From the NCBI RefSeq assembly GCF_033807575.1, contig NC_084711.1, forward strand, positions 3,348,001 to 3,412,000: 64,000 bases of DNA, given 5' to 3'. Under the pieces are notes generated by a model. It was not told where the DNA came from. It was given only the letters and a program-made list of their open reading frames with translations, and searched no databases. The stretch is from Cydia pomonella (taxonomy: Eukaryota; Arthropoda; Insecta; Lepidoptera; Tortricidae). Below are positions 56,990-64,000 of this stretch, in pieces. Numbering within the stretch: position 1 is the first letter of the stretch; the number at the start of each line of letters is the position of its first letter. The position numbers and the translations under genes are program-made.

Positions 56990-57088
56990 GGACATTTTTC
57001 CGCAAATCGATGTGCCTATTTTGCGTGAAAACGAGGTAGCACTACTCTAGCCACACCAGCTCCTCCACGAAACCTAGCAGTATTTTCA
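56990..57088 (-). pseudogene. 3' end of a LINE reading frame, family Z (part split by insertion)
   Basis: The minus strand continues the frame of 57616-57745 across the R1-like insertion. It reads ...KILLGFVEELVWLE and a stop (57035-57037), then a 3' UTR with cacgcaaaataggc. The UTR and the GF-x-x-E-L-x-W-x-E ending are shared with 59383-59640. Confidence 0.6.
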
Positions 57089-57103
57089 GGGTGCTAACTG
57101 CCT

Positions 57104-57600
57104 AGCGGAGCGCGCTGGTGGCAGCCATCGGGACAAATGATCTCTCGCTGCACAGCGTCGTGGCGGCCATGTTGGACAGCGAGAGATCCTGGGAGGCGGT
57201 GACCTCCTTTTGTGACGCGGTTGTCTCGCAAAAGGAGGTCGAGGAGCGGGAGCGCGAGGAGGACCCAAACGCGCTCCCGATCAGGCGAAGACGAATGGGC
57301 AGGAGACTTAGGCGGTTCGCCATTGCGAATCGCGCTATACCTCAGTAGGGCAGCGGGTGAGGGACCCGCACAACACGGCCCTACATGGGAGGGGGGAGAG
57401 TCAGTTATGCGTTTGCTGACTCTCCCCAAACTGGTGTGAAGTCCCGGTTCATCCGGGTCGGGACCGCCGGGGGGGTGAATAGTAGAGGGGGTTACGGAAG
57501 GAGCGAGTCCCACATACCGCCCCCCCAATGGGCTTCCCTCGCCCGGGGGGCGATGATGCGTAAATGCATTCACCCCTGCGATACCAAAAAAAAAAAAAAA
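57104..57600 (+). pseudogene. 5'-truncated R1-like LINE, with target duplication
   Basis: The open frame at 57106-57348 ends ERSWEAVTSFCDAVVSQKE, VEEREREEDPN, PIRRRRMGRRLRRFA and a TAG stop. The arginine-rich tail after W-E-A-V-x-S-F-C resembles the C-terminus of R1-clade LINEs. The 3' UTR is very GC-rich (ggtcgggaccgccggggggg), unlike the neighbourhood. It ends in a 15-A run. The 15-base target duplication gggtgctaactgcct lies at 57089-57103 and 57601-57615. The upstream endonuclease and reverse transcriptase are missing. Confidence 0.78.
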
Positions 57601-57615
57601 GGGTGCTAACTGCCT

Positions 57616-57745
57616 CCTTTAGTGTGCACGGAGTCCCAAGGTATTTGTTCCTGTATACGTCTACCTGTTTACAATCTAGGAGAATATGTTTCGTTGTTTC
57701 CTCTTCTCCCATGCACGCTCTTGGGTCCCGTTTTACCCATATTAT
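57616..57745 (-). pseudogene. LINE zinc-motif C-terminal remnant, family Z
   Basis: The minus strand reads DPRACMGEEETTKHILLDCK, then VDVYRNKYLGTPCTLKEAVS, and is interrupted by the R1-like insertion at 57615. The C-x-x-x-E-E-E-T-x-x-H-I-L-L-x-C pattern is the C-terminal zinc motif after the reverse transcriptase (and RNase H) of several LINE clades. A homologous copy on the opposite strand lies at 59383-59597. Confidence 0.68.
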
Positions 57746-57910
57746 GTAGGTGTTTGTTTAGTGTGTAATTACGGCAAGACATTATAATTTAGGGATTTTT
57801 TCTCAGTTTTCTGTACCTAGTTATATTAAGATGGATTAATATGGGTTTACCGCGAGGATGATTGCAACAATTCAGACATTACATTATTCATAAAGAAAAA
57901 GTTTGAAAAA

Positions 57911-58140
57911 TTACGAAATATCATTTGATATTTACCAGTCGATTTCGGTGAAGGAAAAACATCGTGAGGAAACCGGACTAATTCCAACAAGGCCTAGTTT
58001 ACCCTGTGGGTTGGAAGGTCAGATGGCAGTCGCTTTCGTAAAAACTAGTGCCTACGCCAAATCTTGGGATTAGTTATCAAGCGGACTCCAGGCTCCCATG
58101 AGCCGTGGCAAAATGCCGGGATAAAGCGAAGAAGAAGAAG
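57911..58140 (+). mobile_element. tRNA-derived SINE body, family B
   Basis: Contains tttgatatttaccagtcg, catcgtgaggaaaccgg, gtcagatggcagtcgctttc and a (GAA)n end. Matches 12716-13030; the tRNA-like head is missing. Confidence 0.75.
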
Positions 58141-59382
58141 TTTGAAAAATTAAATGGTGGCCCAAAATAAGCAGATAAAAATTTTACTGTTTGTTTAAAT
58201 AATACGATTTGTTGTAGTTATATGAAAGCAGTTAAATAAATTGAAAAATCCTTATGAACTTCTTGTAAACGTAATTCTGGGTCAAACTCTCATGGATGAA
58301 ATTATAATACATACATTGAACCAAACTTTTACTAATCCTAAAAGATTTAATTCAATAGACACTATCGATAGATCAGTCTGTAGCGCACCGCTCTGTGACC
58401 ACATTTGCACCGTACCGTACCTTTTACGGCAACCTGTAGTATTATGGTTTTATTCCAATTTATCAAGCAGACAAAATCTAAAACTAACTCCAAACACTAA
58501 AAGTATTGGTCTCTACTTACACATCATTATCAGGGATCTAAAGGTCACAGTTACGCTGGTTTTTCTGAGTATTCGCCTCGCTTGCGTGCTTGTAGTTAAT
58601 GTGAATATAGTGCGTATACGCAGGTCACGCCGCGGCATCTTTGATGGTTCCGCGTACTATTGTTATCTAATTATCCGTGTCTTTGTGTTTATTAAGCAGT
58701 TGTTAGATAGCGGTTTATGTTGAAATAAGTTCTTCAAGCCATTTGATACTTAGTTGCTGTATGCAATACAGGTGGTCCAAACGTTTTTTTTTTGTGGCAT
58801 ATTTGATAAATTTAACTAAGTAAGTAATTGTTGCGTTTTTGTATCAAAGGTAAAGAAATACAATAATTGAATTTAAACAAAACGAATCTTCAAAATATTT
58901 TCTATAATATTTTTTATTTTTAATGACATTGTAAAAGATGTGTAAGTGAGAAAAACTAAAAATTCCTTGGCGCTAGGTATTATTTAACCTTTAACTATTT
59001 ATATTATTATTTATCTATTTAACCATTGCTGCCCTACGGGATATATAAGTACCGTATACAGCACAACCTGCAATTGTTTAAATAGCGCAGTTCTGAGGAA
59101 AGATATTTTTATAAATTTGAGAAATAACTAAAATAAAATTGTTATTCATACTTAATCACATATACAACTGTAAACCATAGTTCTATTATTAAACTATAGT
59201 CGGTTGGTTTTGTGGTGCTTGAGAATGAGAGACATCTTAATAAATAAATATTTATTTGGAGACAATACCGGGTGTGGCCTGTAGCACGAGCAAGTTCCTA
59301 GTGACTCTAGTGAGTGCAGTCAGACTTTTACTAAACGCGTTTACACCTTTACTGTTTAAGATTATGAATTTTAGTCAGTTAG
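58141..59382. other. unannotated stretch
   Basis: The longest non-copia open frame of the window (58241-58723, 160 codons, opening with TTG; first ATG at 58289) lies here. It shows no known domain, no signal of conservation within the window and a composition like random AT-rich DNA. I do not call it a gene. Confidence 0.4.
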
Positions 59383-59640
59383 GCGTGTGGCCTGTTAACT
59401 CTACGTAGTCTACGTGTTACAGATAGCCCCCTCTGTAGGGCGTGCATGGAGGCAGAATAGACAGCCGTCCACGTCATTCTCGAATGCCCAGGGCTGGCAG
59501 AGTACCGGGCACAACACCTCGATTCGCCGGGGCCAGAAGTCGTCGGCAACATCAAGGGTCTGGTAGGCTTCTTGGTAGAGTTGGGTTGGCAAGAGTAGTC
59601 CCGACAACCTACCACGCAAAATAGGCGAGATTAATTGACG
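59383..59640 (+). pseudogene. LINE zinc-motif C-terminal remnant, family Z
   Basis: The plus-strand frame reads RVTDSPLCRACMEAE, a TAG stop at 59458-59460, then TAVHVILECPGLAEYRAQ, LDSPG, and finally GLVGFLVELGWQE with a stop at 59597-59599. The zinc motif (C-R-A-C... H-V-I-L-E-C) is clear, and the in-frame TAG shows the copy is dead. The 3' UTR shares cacgcaaaataggc with the minus-strand relative at 56990-57745. Confidence 0.72.
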
Positions 59641-61554
59641 TCGAATTGCGGAAACTCAGCTCGCGAGTACCTATTACCTAAGTTAGGGGTGTGAAACGCT
59701 CTACATCCATGAATTGAAGTGTACTGGCAACACGTCCTATGCATTCAGCTGCGCATAGACACGGAGCGTTGAACTGGCGCGTGCGCAATTAGCCTGCGCG
59801 CCGGTGAGAATCTGCGGTTACCGTGCACCAGGATAGTCTTGGTACTTGCTACGTTCAAATCTATTGATGAAGTGAGATTCTGCAGATTTTTTTATTTTTA
59901 AAAACTAAGTTAATTATTGGCTTTTGCGATGAAAACGAATGAAACCAATGTTGTACTTAATAATTGTTGATGTGCTTTTTTGCTTATATGTAAATTCCAT
60001 GTTGACGTGTAAAAGTGCCCTTGTGGCCTATTTGCTGATTTTGAGGAGAACGTACCTTAGCATAACAAACATAAAAAAACTTCTCATCTTGCCATCAGAT
60101 CAGACTTAGTAAGTTTGGAAAGTTTTTATTGTAAAATTCTTGGTGTCAGTTTCCTCATAGTCAATAACACAAATTGAGTCCGAAGCTGCCTAAGTAATAC
60201 ATATTACGTTTTCGAGCGCATGTGTCTATATATCAGTTACAGTTTGACAGATTACAATATTATGTCCTCCTTCCATCATCCTTGCGTCGTATTCCTCAAC
60301 ATTGAAGGTCATGACTTCTCTTTTGTATCACTTTTCTCTTTCTCCATCTGTTTCTGTCTCGGACGGCGTGGAGAGCCATGTCAACTGTATTACAATATGT
60401 ATGAGGTATCAATTTTTTTTTACATGCCAAGTATCAAAACCGCGCTATTACAAAACATACTAGAACGCTAAATTATTTTTACCGCCATTCTTAATCGCAA
60501 TCAGTGCACTTCCGTTGCGCTGTGCAGCGACTTAATAAGTGCATATATCTGTCTATCCCCATTGCCTTGTAATGTTCTACGACCATCATAAGCTGGATCC
60601 TGGCGTCTATAACAACTGTGCTTTGTCAGGGATCATTCTTACCGTGGATTTACTTAAGTTATGTGAATAACATGATGCATGCAATGCATGCATCTAACTA
60701 TACCAATCGAAAAGGGCTTAAGGTAGTATGTTACATGGGCACTTAGGATCTTTTTCAATTGGTTCAGATCTCTGATAGTTTTAAATGACTTGGCTATTAG
60801 TTTGAGTTAGTCAATTTGTTTAATTGGTGGTTTGATACTGACCAAATTTGGCTTCGTTTTTAAGTTGTTTCATTATAGGTCAAGTGGGCAATCATAACTG
60901 TTTTCTAAGTGTGTTTAGTACTAAGTGGCACTTAGTAATAATGTGCTAGTCTCTTTAATATTCATAAGGAATTCTTATGCATAATATATAATCTTCAAAG
61001 AATGAACATTTCAATCTCGACATCCACAATGACACTCAACTTCTCCTCATTCTATTAAGATAATAAATACTACTGGGAAAGGCTTTGCACCAAAATATAA
61101 GTACGAGTAATAATATACACAGGTAGCTATTATTATTACTACCTACAGTCAGATTTAAGTTTTTTATTAAGTAGTTTTAAGGCCCTTCGGGACAATCCCG
61201 ACTTCACTCATCACAGTTGATAACTACAACAGTAGCTATTCGCAGGTTGTTTCATGAGTCAGTAGAAACAAGCACTCAATGAAAATAGAGAATATCTGCT
61301 GTAGTTATCGCATTTATTTTCTATTTCGAAATCTCTTTCTGTTTAAATAAACCTTTATCTGACTGTTAATGCCGAAAGCTAAGCTTCTAAACCAGCTATT
61401 CTCAAACTGTCCCCTGCTCCCTGACTTTCTCCTCCTCAGACTTAGCTAATAATTTAGGCCGAAAATGTTGAGTATTTAAGTCAGTATTTATAGGCAGCCG
61501 CGTGTATGGAACGTTTTAAAATCTAGCTTATTATGTATATAAACACAAATTAGA
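59641..61554. other. unannotated stretch
   Basis: A GC-rich patch at about 59700-59850 has no recognised exon. The strings gtaaaagtgcccttgtggcc and tatttgctga at 60008-60045 match retroelement 3' ends at 3433 and 37376. Nothing else is recognised. Confidence 0.4.
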
Positions 61555-61912
61555 CCCGGGTACGTCCTTAAACTACATCCACAGGAGAGGTATATCGGCA
61601 TTGTGAATGTCATCTCGCTTTTTGTGGTAGGGCACAGCACAGCGGATGTCATTCCAGATCTAGAGCAGAGCCCAACTGGGGAAATACCTCCACCTTACAG
61701 AGAACCGCAGCCAAATAACACTAGACCCTACTCATAGTGTTGTGTTCCTGCCGGTGAGTAAGGTTGCCAGAGCTCAACGAAGGGAGGGAGGGGTGTTAGG
61801 GTCGGCAACGCGCATGTATCTCCTCTGGAGTTGCAGGCGTACATAGGCTACGGAGACTGCTTACCATCAGGCGGGCCGTATGCTTGTTTGCCACCGACGT
61901 AGTATTAAAAAA
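61555..61912 (+). mobile_element. LINE 3'-end fragment, family L
   Basis: Matches the 3121-3561 copy in inverse orientation over about 350 bases (tgacattccagat-like, ccgcag-caaataacactag, actcatagtgttgtgttcct) and ends in gcttaccatcaggcgggccg, accgacgtagtat and an A-run. Confidence 0.68.
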
Positions 61913-61974
61913 AAATTGACACGACTTGTTTCGATTCTTCGAGGGTTCATGATTGAAAACCGAGAATTTTATTT

Positions 61975-62425
61975 TCATACTACATCGGTAGCAAACAAGC
62001 ATACGGTCCGCCTGAACGTAAGCGGTCACCGTAGCCTATGGACGCCTGCAACTCTAGGGGCTTTACATGCGTTGACCCTTTAAAAACCTGTATTTACACT
62101 CCTCTTTTGAAGAAACTCATACTGTTGCCCTTTAGGAAACCTCTGCAGGGAGCAGGGATCGGAAACCGGTATTTTTTGTATGAGAACGAAAACGGTATTT
62201 TTTCGTTCTTTGTTAATTACTTCATTTCTAATTAGGCAATCTAATAATACGAAGTCGTCATCTGAAAACACAACTGAGTCCTACATTTAGAGTATAAAAT
62301 AAACCGAAATATATGGTTATTTCGATGTTTTTGCAAAAAACCGGTTCCGATCCCTGGCAGGGAGCTTATTTCACAGCCAGAGCATCCGCGGGAGTAAAAT
62401 TCCTCTTAAACCGCACAGTGCCATT
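61975..62425 (-). mobile_element. LINE 3'-end fragment, family L, split by a hAT-type MITE
   Basis: The first part 61975-62152 (catactacatcggtagcaaa... ctcctcttttgaagaaactc) and the second part 62365-62425 (cacagccagagcatccgcgg, aaattcctcttaaaccgcac) together match the layout of 43037-43320. The MITE at 62153-62356 lies between them. Confidence 0.72.
62153..62356. mobile_element. hAT-type MITE
   Basis: 204 bp. Ends cagggatcggaaaccggt and accggttccgatccctg are inverted with one base of slippage. A perfect 8-bp target duplication gcagggag lies at 62145-62152 and 62357-62364, inside the LINE fragment. Non-coding. Confidence 0.88.
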
Positions 62426-63045
62426 TACCATTTAGATATTTTAGGGCAAAACGGCTCAAGTCAAAACCTTGTAATGTTTTAATGCCCCTTGATATTTTTT
62501 TATAATATTTAGACTCAACTTTGACTTTAAATCGCCCGGACCGTATATCACAGGCGTTTGCGAGCCATGCTTTGGTTTGAGAACCGACGTAAATATTTCA
62601 CAACATTAAAGTCTTTAAGACCCTACTTGACAGACGTAGGGTCAACTAGGCCCTTCGAGTCCCGTAAGATCAGCTATTGTTGAGGTCTCGTTAGATTGAC
62701 AGCTTTGTGTGGGGTTATAAAGTTGTTAGGTAATATGACAGGGAGAGTGATCGGCAAGTTAGTCAATTAAATTAGAGATTTAAACGTATGAAATACACTT
62801 TACAACAATTTTTTCAAAACACAAAATAGTAAAGTACGTACCTAAAGTTGAAATATTTCGAAAATGATAGGATATTACCAGGCTATTACCAATATTTTAT
62901 TTATTTATTAATTAACCATAGATTGCTACATCGCTATATTATTCCCGGTCCTTGCTAGGATTTGTCAGCTTGATTTTATTTCAAATCGGGATTAATGGAC
63001 TAGTCATTTTATTAGCCTTGGTTTATATAATATAAATTATTAATA
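62426..63045. other. unannotated stretch
   Basis: Nothing recognised. Confidence 0.4.
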
Positions 63046-63049
63046 CTTA

Positions 63050-63680
63050 TTGACCGAAGCGTAGCGTAGGTCTACGTTTTGACTCGCGCAATCTGCTTTC
63101 GTATGTCCGGATGTTCTCCTCTACAGGTCGCAATTCTCAACCGATTCGCGTGAAATTTTGCGACCATATTCTATGATCAAATAGAATTTTTTTGTCGATC
63201 CAGTTTTTGGAATTTTTTCAAAATGGCGGAGTCATGGTACGTCGCGCCTAAACAAATAGCCGTATCGATATCATAAAAGTTTCCTCCTTGTGAGACATGG
63301 TTACAGAGTGATTTGCGAAAAATTCAGATATTTTAGAACGCTGGTTTAGGGGGTATTTAGATATTTAGATTTTACTCGAGAATAAGTAGCCTAATTTCAC
63401 CGTATCATATATATCCATTCGTGGCTCAATTGTAATACACTAGCTTTACAATCATGAGGTTCCGGGCTCAAATCCCTAACATTGAAATCTTCTTTGTTTT
63501 TTTTTTTGCTCTTTAATTTCCTATTTTTTATTGACTAAGCTTTGTAACAGGGAGAGAGAAGAGGACCCTGGATCTATTCCCTGAATTGTAACATTTTGTA
63601 TTTTTTTTGTATTTAAATTTCGTATTGTTGATCAAGCGAGCACGAAGCGCGAACAAAGCGTATTCGTTTCAGTTTTATTG
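63050..63680. repeat. possible dispersed repeat with tRNA-like segment
   Basis: The left edge has gaccgaagcgtagcgtaggt and the right edge has gcgagcacgaagcgcgaac. Between them, near 63425-63480, a degenerate tRNA-like stretch (gtggctcaattgtaatacac, then the B-box-like ggttccgggctcaaatcc) suggests a SINE-derived part. No second copy is in the window. Confidence 0.35.
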
Positions 63681-64000
63681 TCTGAACTTTTTTTACAGCC
63701 GTTAAAGTTCAAGGAGACGGACAGTAGCGCAGGCGAAAACGGGTTCATGTTTAAAAAAAATCTGAGCAGTTTTTGTATTTGCATTAATTTATCAACTTTG
63801 GCTTTGCTATAGAGACGTAGTTGTAGATTGGAATATTGATATTATATTAGGAATAGAAGTTTAAACGTAGATGTATGTTATATTGCTTTAATAAAAATAA
63901 AAATATTTATCATAGCTAAAAGAGGGAAACGGTTTTCTAGCATATTTCCTGCGTGCAGTCGCCGCAGAAAGTTTCGGTACGGTTCGTGGCATTCTTTTAG
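63681..64000. other. unannotated stretch
   Basis: AT-rich to the window end; nothing recognised. Confidence 0.4.

Noticed and set aside
57094..57573. 159-codon proline-rich frame on the minus strand
   Set aside because: It is the antisense of a GC-rich LINE coding end and 3' UTR.
58241..58723. 160-codon open frame on the plus strand
   Set aside because: It opens with TTG rather than ATG, shows no recognisable domain and has the composition of AT-rich non-coding DNA.

Overview
This window looks like gene-poor, repeat-rich nuclear DNA from a moth or butterfly (Lepidoptera). The basis is AT-rich background, a dense mix of tRNA-derived SINEs, 5'-truncated LINE tails and short inverted-repeat elements of types I associate with lepidopteran genomes, and an insect copia-type retrotransposon whose primer site matches the anticodon arm of initiator tRNA-Met. 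The species cannot be named from this sequence. I recognise no host protein-coding exon on either strand; the stretch could be intergenic or lie in a large intron.

The centrepiece is 15433-25111. Two complete Ty1/copia retrotransposons of 4,699 bp each lie head to head, the first on the minus strand (15433-20131) and the second on the plus strand (20413-25111), 281 bp apart. Each has 178-bp LTRs, a tRNA-iMet half-molecule primer site, a polypurine tract, one uninterrupted gag-pol frame of 1,378 codons from its first ATG, and its own 5-bp target duplication (aatgt and aaaca). They are therefore separate, very recent insertions. The frames differ at two residues. The 281-bp spacer holds a small hAT-type element with its own 8-bp duplication.

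Left part (1-15432): a relic of an RTE-type LINE C-terminus, several inverted-repeat elements, a decayed array of about 160-200-bp units at 9.0-10.2 kb, an inverted SINE pair at 12.3-12.7 kb with a second SINE abutting it, and a diverged 235-bp duplication at 13.5 kb.

Middle part (25112-45300): scattered SINE and LINE fragments, foldback elements (29.4, 32.8, 41.4 kb), a TTAA-flanked element at 42.1 kb, a short element with CAG duplications at 28.7 kb, and local tandem duplications (26.8, 27.7, 39.3, 40.9 kb).

Right part (45301-64000): a PIF/Harbinger-type element carrying the first exon of a MADF-domain protein (45442-46399); a hAT-type element split by a LINE insertion with an unusually long flanking duplication (49413-50407); a 98%-identical foldback at 54 kb; a second CAG-duplication element whose empty site survives in a nearby diverged copy (56.0/56.5 kb); an R1-like LINE tail inserted inside an older LINE coding remnant (57.1-57.7 kb); and a hAT-type element inside a LINE tail (62.2 kb).

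The only intact protein-coding capacity recognised is the two copia polyproteins. Everything else reads as successive layers of transposon insertion, inversion and decay. All similarity statements are by-eye comparisons within the window or family recognition; no database search was possible.
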